NCBI GenBank assembly: GCA_021613335.1
Contig: JAJTWR010000231.1
Location: 2,874,001-2,938,000 of the forward strand
DNA length: 64,000 bases
Source of the DNA: Whitmania pigra
Lineage: Eukaryota > Annelida > Clitellata > Hirudinida > Haemopidae
Direction of reading: 5' to 3'
Positions 10,760 through 21,900 of the stretch are shown piece by piece. Within the stretch, counting starts at the first letter, position 1, and the number at the start of each line of letters is the position of its first letter. Under the pieces are notes generated by a model. That model was not told the origin of the DNA, did not search any database, and worked only from the letters and a program-made list of their open reading frames with translations. The position numbers and the translations under genes were made by a program.

Positions 10760-11189
10760 GAAAGTTAACCATTGGAAAGGGTTCTTGCATTTTCTTTAGT
10801 CAAAATAGAGAATTTATTGCAGGAAACAATTAAATGAAATTATTACAAGATGTCATGTTTTCTAGAAAGCATAATTTTGCCAAAAGTTTAAAGAAGCTAT
10901 ATTTGTGGTTCACAGAGTTTATTTGTTTATTTTTGTAAAAGTCATCTTTCATTCTTAGGTACTACTTAACATCTGTAGGTTAATGAGAAACTGAATTTGG
11001 CAGGTTTTAGAAGCTTAGAAAAACCTTATTCTGGAATAAATGTTGCTAATGAAAAAATTATCATTGATGGCCTGGCTCCCATTGTGACAATAAATACTGC
11101 CAATACGACGAAAGCAGCTAATGGTATGTGCACGATTACTTATGAAACTTTTTTGAGGCGTGATTTAATGATAATAACGATAATGATAA
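10760..11189. other. No assigned gene; one possible exon on the plus strand
   Basis: A stretch at about 11003-11126 is open on both strands and is bounded on the plus strand by TTGGCAG and AATGGTATGT, which look like splice sites. Translation gives KIIIDGLAPIVTINTANTTK. I recognise no family. The rest holds nothing that I can name. Confidence 0.2.
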
Positions 11190-11372
11190 GTTTATTTGTG
11201 TAGCGCCATAAGCGTAAGAGTCAGTGCGCTCAACCATTTATATAGCGTCGCATCCAAGGGGCTTTTTTGCGGCGGTGCAAGCTGAGTCGCGAACACGACA
11301 CGACAAAAGAGGTTGCTTATACCGTCGTTCACAGGCACGCTGCACTCTGAGCCAACGTGCACGCCGAATGAT
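11190..11372 (-). mobile_element. tRNA-derived SINE (family 2)
   Basis: On the minus strand, a tRNA-like head with A-box-like TGGCTCAGAGTGCAG and B-box-like GTTCGCGACTC is followed by a body ending TTATGGCGCTACACAAATAAA. Related copies lie at 29041-29153, 34205-34391, 45239-45360 and 50516-50580. Confidence 0.7.
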
Positions 11373-11672
11373 TCAAATCATTACAATAAATAATATTTAT
11401 TTGAATTTAAATAATAATGACAAATTTATTATTTATTTTTATCTATTACAAAAGACAAATTATGGTAGCTTATCAGTCAAAGTATCATGTATTAAAATTT
11501 GGAATTTAATTCTAATTTACGTAACATCTATAAGTTCGGCTCTGCATCTCAAGCACGTAAGAAAAGCTAAAAGCTCTTGCTTCTTACTTACGCCTAATAT
11601 CCCAGTTTCCCTGCCAAGAATGGTGACGTGGCTTGTGGTAATAAATAAATAAATTATTTATAATTAATTAAG

Positions 11673-11995
11673 AATGGCTGGAAAAATTTTGCCAAAAATT
11701 TACCTTGAAGGATCCCACATTTTTGTCATCAGCCAGGATGGCAGGAGCTATCAATATAACCATTGAAAACATTCAGGATTCTCCAAGGCTGTTATGATGG
11801 CAACTAATCCTCCCTTCCAAGAAAAATGTCAGGTTCCAATTTCAAGTTTTCATAAACCTACTTACAACTTTATGATTTAAAAACTGTTTAACCGGCAGGG
11901 TTAACACTAACGTAGGTCTTCATTTATTTTATTGCTTAAATTTCAAATAGTTAAAATCTTGGTGGGCATGGATTTTTTTAATTACACTAATTGAA
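11673..11995 (-). pseudogene. Rearranged duplicate of a monoglyceride lipase exon and its intron
   Basis: About 300 bases starting near 11697 are closely similar to 16428-16705, covering lipase exon 4 with its donor and acceptor plus adjoining intron. Within the exon copy a one-base loss (AACATTCAGG versus AACAAGTCAGG) breaks the frame. Immediately to the left, 11673-11694 resembles a piece of lipase exon 5 (GGCTGGAAAAATTTTGCC) but in the opposite orientation, so duplication came with an inversion. No other lipase exons are seen nearby. Confidence 0.75.
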
Positions 11996-12014
11996 ATTTA
12001 ATTTTTTTTTTACA

Positions 12015-12539
12015 TTTATTTATTTATTTTATTAAGTGGGTAGAGGACCGAAGCCTCTTACCTGCCCACTATCAAACAGCAAAGAGGTTCAATCAGTAAT
12101 AGACGAGTAAAGGAGACAAGTCATATTCATTGAGAAGGGAGGTAAAGCGACTATAGGTGCTAGCTGAGACTAAGCTATTAGGTAGTTTATTCCAAATGTT
12201 AATAATTCGATTTGTGAAAATATTTGATGTTGTCTATTGCGCAAAAATATGACCTTAGTTTAAATTGATGACCTCTAGTTGATGAGTAGCTTGCAAAATG
12301 AATATGGTTTTTAAGGTGAGTTGATGTTAAATTATTGATGATCCTGTATAATAAGCAGAGGTCAGCTATTAAACGGCGATGTTCAAGCGATTTAAGTTGT
12401 AGAGCCTTGAGCCGGTCATGGTACTTTAGCTGTCCAGCAGCATGGCCTTGGTAAATTTCTTTTGGATGTTTTCAATGTTCTCGATCAGGTATTTATAGTG
12501 AGGGTTCCAGACCTGACTGCTGAACTCTAGGATTATTTA
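12015..12539 (-). mobile_element. CR1-like LINE 3' end
   Basis: Minus-strand translation gives QGHAAGQLKYHDRLKALQLK, SLEHRRLIADLCLLYRIINN and SSTRGHQFKLRSY, the C-terminal domain of CR1/Jockey-type second ORFs. Its A-rich tail (TTATTTATTTATTTTATT on the plus strand) lies at about 12015-12036. The element abuts the fibrinogen-domain sequence at about 12540. Confidence 0.75.
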
Positions 12540-12540
12540 G

Positions 12541-13714
12541 TGGATGGATACAAAATACATGTCGGAGGTTATTACCTTAACAACGGTGACGTCATCACTA
12601 AGGGCTACAATGCTGTAACTCAGTGGCGCAACCAGGGGGGGGGGGGGCAGGGGGCTCCAAGGCCTAATAGGAGGGACCCTGCAATTTTTCCAAATCCGAT
12701 GGAAGGCAGCTCAACACAAGCTCGAGGAATATTATGAAATTCTTGATCTGGTAAATCATCAGATAACCAGTCGTTTTGACAACCCTGCCTTGGCTGCTCC
12801 TGATGTTTTGCAGACTGGCACAATGACTCCCGGGCTTTCGGAATTCTGCAACCTTCATGGAAAAGATGATGAAAATGTGCAAAGACAGCTCCAATTCACA
12901 TCGACATTCAGCCCGAGTTGCATTATATGCTCGATGTTGCTTTTACTCTGCCAGGTACGTCATCAGATGCAGAAAGGGCATTTTCTAAACTTCGCCTTAT
13001 TAGAAGTCATCTCAGGACGACTATGTCTGCCTGTCGTTTGCAAAGTTTATTGAGAATATCTGCGAACAAAACTATTGCACTTCTTCCAGTAAATGAAATG
13101 GTGAACAGATTTTCACAGACCGATCGAAAAATTATTTTGTAACTGCAAACACATCAAAATGTAATTTAGACTACAACATTTCAAAATTGTGTTAGACTGT
13201 TTAGGATCTTAACTTTGTACATAATTTAGAATAAGTAAAATGTATAGGATATCAATCATATCATATTACAATTTTAAACATATCATAAACTTTTTTTACA
13301 TTTGCTTTAACTGGTTTGAAACTTCGAGTTTGACTATCTTCAGTCTGCCGTCTTTTTTTTGTATATTTAATAATTTATTAATGATGATAGTCAAACTCAT
13401 AATAATAATATGTTCTATCTTTAATTCTTTATTAATTATAATTGGTAGTTTTGATTTGAACCGTTTCAAAAAATTTTCGACTGCGTCGGGCTTTCGTCTC
13501 TTTTCTAAACTTGAGCACCCCTCAGCATTTTTCGCTGGTTGTGCCACTGCTGTAACTGATATGCAAGATATGAAATTTTCCACTTTTGATCGCAATAATG
13601 ATCCCCTGAAATCCTTGTCATGTGCAGAAACATCAAGCAGTGGTTGGTGGTTTCAGAAATGTCATAGCATTAACTTGAATGGACCATATGGGGATTGCTA
13701 TAATTTTAAGTAAA
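12541..13714 (+). pseudogene. Fibrinogen-related domain exon interrupted by a hAT transposon
   Basis: 12541-12620 reads DGYKIHVGGYYLNNGDVITK then GYNAVT. After a 929-bp hAT insertion, 13558-13714 continues in the same frame with DMQDMKFSTFDRNND, SLSCAETSSSGWWFQKCH and SINLNGPYG before a stop. These are hallmark blocks of fibrinogen/ficolin C-terminal domains (VGGY, KFSTFDRNND, GWWF..CH..NLNG). A possible acceptor GATTATTTAG precedes the first part. The domain's end (the GVNW region and after) is not found, and no signal peptide or other exon is seen, so this is a gene fragment or pseudogene. The family identity is clear; former function is not. Confidence 0.75.
12621..13549 (+). mobile_element. 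Internally deleted hAT transposon with transposase C-terminus
   Basis: It begins CAGTGGCGCAACCAGG and ends CTGGTTGTGCCACTG (imperfect terminal inverted repeats). It is flanked by the perfect 8-bp duplication CTGTAACT at 12613-12620 and 13550-13557, as expected for hAT. Inside, 12690-13142 (plus) encodes remnants of a transposase: QHKLEEYYEILDLVNHQI and the C-terminal dimerisation region with LPGTSSDAERAFSKLRLI and HLRTTMSACRLQSLL. The N-terminal and central transposase are missing. A copy of its left end is at 44709-44790. Confidence 0.92.
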
Positions 13715-14202
13715 TGACATAAAACATTACAACGCTTCCCACTTATCAAGCAAGATTTGTTATTTCAGATATTATTTAGCGCAATCGAAGAGATTGGTTC
13801 CCATAACAAACTGCCGCATGATGATTATGATGGACTAAATCAATGTTTGCAATGATCTACAGAAAAGGCACTTAAAAAAACCACAAAACATGTTTTGCCA
13901 TTACCACTTTTGTTAAATATAAATTAATAATAAACGATAATATAGAAATCACTTAGTGTCAGCATCTCTTTATAAAAGATTTAATATATATAATGTAATT
14001 ATATTAGATATAATGACTGGAAATAAAGTATAGACAAATAATTCTAAGCACGCTCATTATTTTCTCTTTCCAAAGTCCACCTTCATAAGCAATATTTGTT
14101 AAGTTAGAAAAGCACCATAAAGACAAAAGCTTTGATCACATAAATTTAATCATTTATCTTATGGACTGGTATGGAATTGTTTAGAGATGAGTCAAATTAA
14201 GA

Positions 14203-17200
14203 TCACTTCACAGTGTGGGAAGACCTGGAAGCTATCCACTCAGAAATGTCCTTCAATGCTTCAATTTTAGTTTCATCCAATTCATGATGTACTTGATGGT
14301 AAGCTCCCTGGTAAATCTAATGGGAGTTCAAATACACTAATATGTCAATGGTTCTACCTTTAGTAATGAAATACGTTTAGTGAAAATATGAATTAAACAA
14401 ATGTGAAATTAGAAAAGCATAAAAATTGAATGAAAATGTTAAATTTTCATGAAGAAAACACAAATAGATAATAACATTAACAATGAACCATAACATTGAT
14501 AGAGTGGCACATGCTCCATTCGAACTTCAAGAATGTCATGAGACAATAAAATAAAATGATTACTTTAGTACAAACATAAAAACATCCCGGTTTTAGACAG
14601 ATTATCAAAAGGACCGATTGTGTTGCCTAAGGTGCTTCACAAATACATCTAAGGATACATAAATTCATATCACTATTATTTTGTAATTTATTAATAAATA
14701 ATAACAGAACAAGTCTTTCCTAAACCTTCAATGTCTTGTCACTACTTGAAGACTTTTCATGCATAAGTGCAGATCCACGAAGTTGACAGATTTTATCTTC
14801 TGAACCATGTAGCAGAAGGAAAGGAAATCTAATCTTTTCTAAATTGTTCTGGATGTAGTTCATTGAGTCAAGCACACAACAACCCCATCTGTATAAAGCA
14901 AAATGCCTGTGTTCATTAAGAATTGGAATACTGACAAGAATCACAAAAAAGCTATGAAATTTTAATTAAACAGTTCAAGAGACCTTTGCAATGCTTCTAT
15001 GAGTATTTAAACATTCTGATTCATAGGATACACCTTCAATTGTGATAGGAGATTAGACATTTTGCATTTTATGTCTTTATTGCATTACATTACTCTACAA
15101 TGAACCAATAAATTGTGAACTTGTACGAAGCAATGCTTTGTCGGCCAAATTTAAGAAAACTATTTAGTTTATTTCATATAAACCCATGCTTCAATAATTT
15201 TGTAACTATTTAAATAGGTATTTTTACATATAAACTTGAGGATTGCATGCATCCTTGTTTTTATTTACTTATATATAGAAAGTGCTTCATAAAGCCATCA
15301 CCTAGAGGGATATAAATAACCTAAGAAAAACATTTGAACTGGTTATTCCGAATTTATATTTCATATGCTTTAGTTGTGTTAGTGTCTGGCTCAATAAAAA
15401 TTGTTTCTAGTTGTCATTAGAATCTGGTACCTATTTTATTTTTTAAAAGGCATCACCTAATACATCTTCTAGCCAATCATTAAGGGTTATACCAATTCAA
15501 AGAAAACCAAATGCCATTACATTTGGATAAAATACCCAAAATTCTTAAATGAAGTTTAAGAAGCCCTACCAAGCCCAATTAACATCATTAACAACTTGAT
15601 TGCTCATTTTCATGACTAGATGAGCATGAGCTTATTCAAAAAAAACTTTGGGTATTTAAGAGAGAATTCATCTTTGCTTGTTGTTTTGCCATGTTGATTT
15701 TATCTGCTTCGAATATCCTCCTAATCTTCCTCATACTTATGTTTATTAATGCTTAAGTTTTGGTCATTTATAACTGATTTGTAAATTTTAGAAATGATTG
15801 TCTAAAAAATGTTTTGGGAACCAATCATAAAGCAGTAACATAGAAGAGCAAATGAATGGCAATAAACCTTGCTTTTAATCCTCCATGCCAGACTAGTGGA
15901 TCCTCCACATATTTTCTGCACTTTATTATATTTTTTAACATTTGTATAAAATTAATGAGTGTCATTGACCAATTACATTTACTCAAACATTATTCTTGTG
16001 ATTTTTCAATATCATAATTTAACAAATTATTTTTAAAAGAATCCCTTACTACTTCAGCATCTCTCGATAACCACTCGGGTAAAATCGAACCAATTGGCAG
16101 GTTGGGCAAAATTTTTCCAGCCATCCTTGCCAGAAAAATCTAGAAAGAAAATATCATTCTTTTATGTAGTTTAACTGATACTTAAGTTAATTTAAATGCA
16201 CAAAATTGTACAAAATCTAAACTAATTAAAGTAAAGTTCAAAGATATTGGTCAGTATTTTTTTAACTTCGATTCAAATGTAAAAAAAATTAACTATATTT
16301 AGGTTTTACTTAAGTAAAGCTAATTGAATACTATATTTTAATAAATTGAAAATCAAATAAAGAATGCAACATTTGCAAACATTATTTCTTCAGCCAAGAT
16401 CAATCAAAAAATCAGTATTTAAAATGGATTTACCTTGAATGATCCCACATTTTTGTCATCAGCCAGGATGGCAGGAGCTATCAATATAACCCCTGAAAAC
16501 AAGTCAGGATTCTCCAAAGCTGTTATGATGGCGACTAATCCTCCCTTCCAAGAAAAATGTCAGGTTCCAATTTGAAGTTTATATAAACCTTCTTACAACT
16601 TTAAAAACTGTGTTTAACTGGTATGGCATTAAAGGTACTCATTTATGTTATTGCTTAAATTTCAAACAGTTAAAGGCATGGATTTCTGAATTACACTAAT
16701 TTATGAAAAATTTAGGGCAATCCAAAATAACACGTTTAAAACTTTAAGAAATTACTTATTTATTCACATATATGTTACCATAGAATGTCCAATGATGAAG
16801 CAGGGTAAATTCGCATGTCTTTCTTTAATTTTCTTGACATGGGCAACAACATCATCACAATAAAATGAAAAATTATCGATATGAACTCTGGTCCCCTCAC
16901 TCTCACCATGTCCAACTGCAAATAATTTTGCTTGGTAAATGCGCAAAATTATTTACAAAATTATTCAAAATTCTAGATCTTAAAATGTAAATTATAAATC
17001 AGACCATGGTCATGCGAAAACACTATACATCCTTCTTCAGCCAGTGCTTTTGCCACATCATTGTAACACATTGAATGTTCTCCCGCACCATGAGAAATAA
17101 AAACTAAACATCTAACAAATGATCAGTTCACCGTTAATATTCCATGAGTCTTTCGCGTAAATTGCAAGAGTAAATGTGACTCAGATTCACCTTGGTTGTT

Positions 17201-17303
17201 GGCTAAAAGTATTCCAATATATACAGTTTAACTTTTGACCACGAGTATTCTCAAAAACGGCAGCCTCTGAACACCTCCTTTGACCGGTTAGCTGGTCGTC
17301 CAT
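14203..17303 (-). CDS. MGLL: Monoglyceride lipase-like serine hydrolase
   Basis: Complete eight-exon model on the minus strand: 17303-17191, 17111-17005, 16915-16779, 16544-16434, 16139-16050, 15920-15868, 14888-14726, 14316-14203. All phases close, giving 295 residues, close to the ~300 of vertebrate monoglyceride lipase. It is an alpha/beta hydrolase that cleaves 2-monoacylglycerols to a fatty acid and glycerol. The oxyanion-loop block ISHGAGEHS is in exon 2. The nucleophile elbow GHSMGG is split between exons 3 and 4. The acid Asp lies in LLHGSEDKICQ (exon 7) and the catalytic His in YQGAYHQVHH (exon 8). ENPDLFSGVILIAPAI and EDPLVWHGGLKAR match family blocks. The start is the Met of MDDQLTGQRRC in exon 1. 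One exon has been duplicated at about 11.7 kb. Confidence 0.9.
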
Positions 17304-17817
17304 GTCTCGTCACCTGATAACCTAAACCCCTATAACTATAGCCGATGTAACAGCATAATATGCACCCGCGAACTTAAAAAAAGTGTTTTATACAAATTAG
17401 CTTTCAATCAAACCTTTTTGATAAAAAAATAGAATAAAAATAAATATTTTTATGATAACATAAACCACAACAAAATAAAAGAGACAGGCTGATGAGCTAA
17501 ATGACGAACTTTATACCCCATCCATCAGCGCAAGATTATAAAACCGATCACTGCACACTCTACAATTTCCATTGGTTTCGCATTTTTCAAAAAATAGATA
17601 CAAAATTTCTACTCATTTTCAAGTCTCATAGGTCACACACCGTCATATCTGTCTTTCACCCACACAGCACATATACCTGGTAGGGGCAAGCTTAGATCAG
17701 CAACCTGAAGCTCCCTCAAATCATCTGATTGACGTGCGACACAGGTTGGCAGATCTGTAGATGTTGTTGCCCGCAGATCGAGTAACCCTTCTATCACCTA
17801 TATTGACCCAAGCGGTT

Positions 17818-18117
17818 TCACACTTCTCTAATCAGAGATGAGGGTGCCCTCAACGTTGAATTGGTCTTGAAATTCTGTTTTGGACACAAGCCACTATATT
17901 CAGACTCGTTTTCATTATCGGCGTGTGTTCTGAGTTTTGAAAAAGAGATCTCCGAAATGCAGTTGCTGATCCCTGAACTTGTTTCTATATTCTGAATAGG
18001 ACTGGCACAGTGACCTACGGGCCCCCACCCGGGTAAATCTGGCGCTGCGACAAGATCGTTCGAAATTCTGACGCACAAAAATAGGTAAAATACAGTAGAA
18101 AGCATTATCACCATCAT
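17818..18117 (-). CDS. Hypothetical ORF with a possible signal peptide
   Basis: A 99-residue minus-strand frame starts MMVIMLSTVFYLFLCVRIS, a good signal-peptide-like hydrophobic stretch. A polar segment with three cysteines follows (GHCASP, SNCISE, GLCPKQ), then a stop. It lies between the lipase and IQGAP promoters. No family is recognised and no further exon was found; chance remains likely. Confidence 0.22.
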   Translation of the reverse strand: MMVIMLSTVFYLFLCVRISNDLVAAPDLPGWGPVGHCASPIQNIETSSGISNCISEISFSKLRTHADNENESEYSGLCPKQNFKTNSTLRAPSSLIREV

Positions 18118-18906
18118 CCTATATATTATGTGTTAAAGTGGTTTAGCTAAGTATAAGTTGCGATGCTTGACTGAGGAGAGATAAAAGAAGTGATGGCTAA
18201 TGACTGAATTGAAAAAGTATTCGAAGCACAGAAAACTATGATTTCCTCGTGAGAAAATATTCCTCTGTCATTCAAATTTATAATGACTTGCGGTTACAAA
18301 TTGTATAATCCTCTCTCTCGCAAACCTAGCTTGCATTGTGAGTTTCTTTAAACGCTAGTAACTTTTCAATGAAGGTTCCGATAGAGCTCACCTGAATCTT
18401 TAAAAAAAGAAATGACGCATGATTACTTAGTGTGAACACAAAATTTGATATTACAAGCTTTTGTAAAACTGATCAACCGATATTGACTTTTTTAAATTCA
18501 AATATTGGATTCAAATATTTACTAGAACCAGGTACTTTAAATTGATTAAGTGAATGCCTAATGTTTTTAAAATAAATCTTATTTTCTGAGAAATAAAATA
18601 AAAGTACGTAACTAAGAAGCTTTGTGGAGCGAAACGGGTGGTAATGCTGTGTATTACTCTACATTTAAATTATTTTTATTTCACAAGTTAAAAATTTCAA
18701 ACAATTGGAAAAATCAATTAATTGGAAATTCTAGACTCATTTCAACATCCTCATTCTATTTATATTGAAGGATTTGCCGCGTACATTGATGTTTTTGAAT
18801 TGATTTTGGGGCGAGGGACTTTCAAGTCGGCGATTTATTATTGGGCATAGTTTTTTAATTTAATTACAATATCAATAATTTAATGTAAGCCAACAAAACT
18901 GGGAAA
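18118..18906. other. IQGAP upstream region
   Basis: AT-rich intergenic DNA immediately upstream of the IQGAP start codon. It presumably holds the promoter and 5' UTR. I see no clear TATA box, initiator or repeat in it. Confidence 0.5.
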
Positions 18907-21900
18907 ATGTCAGATACCGGAGATGGATATAATAGGCTCAGTGCCGAAGAGATGGATGAAAAAAGAAAAGAGCAAGTTGCCTATGAGTATTTGTGTCGAC
19001 TTGAAGAAGCCAAAACGTGATTATCTATTTTAGTCATTTATCTTCATTGCCTTGCCTTGCTTACATTTGATTTTAAATTTTCATTTATTTTGGTGATTTT
19101 TCAGAATTAATTGAATGACGTTACCTTAGAATAAACGATGTTGTTTGATGATGCCCATTACATTACAGTTTCATAATATGCAGTCCAATATCAGCCTTTA
19201 TTTAACTATAATTGATTTTTCTGAAAATTAAGATGGATTGAGGCATGCATCGGAGAACATATTTCTCCAACTATTGAGCTGGAAGAGAGCCTTCAAAATG
19301 GAGTAGTTTTAGCCAAGCTAGGACATTTTATCTCTCCTGAGCTAGTTCCATTGAAGAAAATTTATGATCCTGATCTTGTCAGATATGGGGCAAGTATACA
19401 TTGTTGTGATGTAGCAGTTTCACAGATAATTATATGTTTGACAGTTCTTTTTATGGATTGTTGAAAATCAAATCATTTTCAATGTTTAATATAATGACAT
19501 GCATCTAATTTATTCAGTAAGAAGTTGTAGATAAAATGAGAGGATTTTGGAATTTCATGTTTTGATGTTTTTAATAAAGGCTAGGGGATTGCACTTCCGA
19601 CACACTGACAACATCAACCATTGGTTGAAATCGCTTAAAGATGTCGGGTTGCCCGAGGTGAGCATTATTAATAGTAGTTTTATGGTTTTACTTTCATGCT
19701 TTTAGGATATTTACTTTTTATGTCAAATATTTATGCTAGGAATTTTTAACTTTGAACAGAACTTCTACCCAGAAACTACAGATATTTATGACAGAAAAAA
19801 TATTCCTAGACTTATCTATTGTCTTCATGCTCTCAGGTGATTTTCTGTTGGTGCATGTAGAATAAGAAGTGCGTATTTGAAGTGAATAAATATATTTTAG
19901 TTGAAATTGATCAAAAAATCTGTAAGAATTTTATTAAGACAATTTTTAAAGCAAAACTTTACTTTGATTTCATGTTCTAGTCTGTACTTGTTCAAGATTG
20001 GCAAGGCACCACAGATTCAAGATCTTTATGGAAAAATTATGTTTACAGGTTTTGAAAATTTGTATTACTCTTATTTAGTATTGTACCACTTCACTTCTAC
20101 AAACAATAGAATTCTAACTTCACTATGAGTAATCTTATTGTTAAAAGTATAAGAGCCAAGGCTAAATTATTTTAGCCACAGTTTGTTATTTGTACTTTTG
20201 AATCGTTTGATGAATGTTTCTTGATTCAGATGAAGAAATAAATAACATGAAAAAGGAACTTGACAAATATGGAATCACCATGCCTGCTTTTTCAAAGATA
20301 GGTGGCATGCTTGCTAATGAGGTACATTGAATTTCTATGAAATGCCTGGAAAGGCAAATGAGTAATACATTGTGTTAATATGGGTTGTACTATGTCAAAC
20401 TTATTTTTTGCAGATGCCCGTTGATGAAGCAGCTTGTAAGTTTAATAATATTTAACCAGCTTTCATGTATTATGTATTTAATGATTACTAATTAATAATT
20501 AATATTTATTTGAGAGATTGACCTGCAGAATGTTTTCTGACCTTATCGTGTGAAATTGTCTCCTTTCAGTGCATGCTGCCATAATCGCCATCAACTCTGC
20601 CATCGACAAGGGAGAGCCAGGACAAACCTTGGATGCCCTCGCGAATCCGGCAGCATATCTAAACAATCTTAATCAGGAACTCATAGAAGAATACCAGAAT
20701 GCCCTTCAAAATGCAAAAACTGTCAAGGCAGAGAATTGCAAAAATAAGGCAAGTCAATGCCTTCAATTACTGTTGATTATTAAGTGTTCATTTACTTAAC
20801 TGCTCATGCACTACTTTACTTAACTGCAAGCATTATTATTATTATTATTATTATATTATTATTATTATATTATTATTATTATCATCATTATCAGTATTAG
20901 ATTTTTCAATTAAAGAAGAATCAAATTTAGATTTGAACCTGCCTTAAGTTAAAAGTCATCATATCATATAAGATAATTAATATCTGTTCTCAGGACATTT
21001 CCAGAGCGTAACATCTTTACTTTACGTAGAACTGATAATGCAGTAGATATGGCTAATGTCGATTATGTAATATGGATGGTAACAGCAATAATGATTAAAT
21101 GATATTAACAGTCTTTCAATATGGATAATTTGCCTGATGTCTATGATGAACTCCTAACTCAAGCAGAAATTCAAGGTCACATAAGTGGAATCAACAGTGA
21201 GTCATAAATAAATAACATCTTTAAAAAATATAAATTTATGTGGACATAAAATAAAATGGGCTCGATTGGATGAAAACATAATTAGTCACCATTAGCCATC
21301 AAGTATATTGACTCTTCGATTTCTTACTGCCTAAAACTAATATTGTAAAATGTCATAATCTACAAAACATTGTTTTGTTAAAGTCATTTGCTGCCTGGCA
21401 ATGGTGGATGAGACACTGACAACTGGAGACATTCCAACTCTCATCATGTTGCTCCAAAGGAAAGAAATGGGATTCAAGAATGTGAAAGATGATTTGGGTC
21501 TTTATTATCTCAAGGAGTTGAGGAAGGCTAGGGAAATGAAGAAGGTGTGTTTAGGAATGATTATTTTTGCTGTTAAAAGTTCAATTGGAGTTGACCAAGT
21601 AATGGTTGTGTTTACCAGAATTTATTTATTTATTTATCATTATCAACTCGATGATCATCGATTGACTTAATCTTTTAAATGCCAATTTATTTTAACATTT
21701 ATATGTTTAAATTCATAATATGAAATTTACTTATTAAATATATTGCTTGAATTCTTTTCGTCATCATTGTAGAATATTTCTGGTGCTGAGAAACTGTCCA
21801 AAGAAGAAATTCAAATGGGTGTTGGTGCTGCCAATGAAAAGGCTCACAATCTGGCCAAGTGTTAGCAACTCTGAATTTTGTAATGTCACAACTTTTAAAT

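Noticed and set aside
13296..13595. Minus-strand frame with EKRRKPDAVENFLKRF, resembling a hAT transposase N-terminus
   Set aside because: It is oriented opposite to the transposase C-terminus and crosses the element's right end and target duplication; probably chance.
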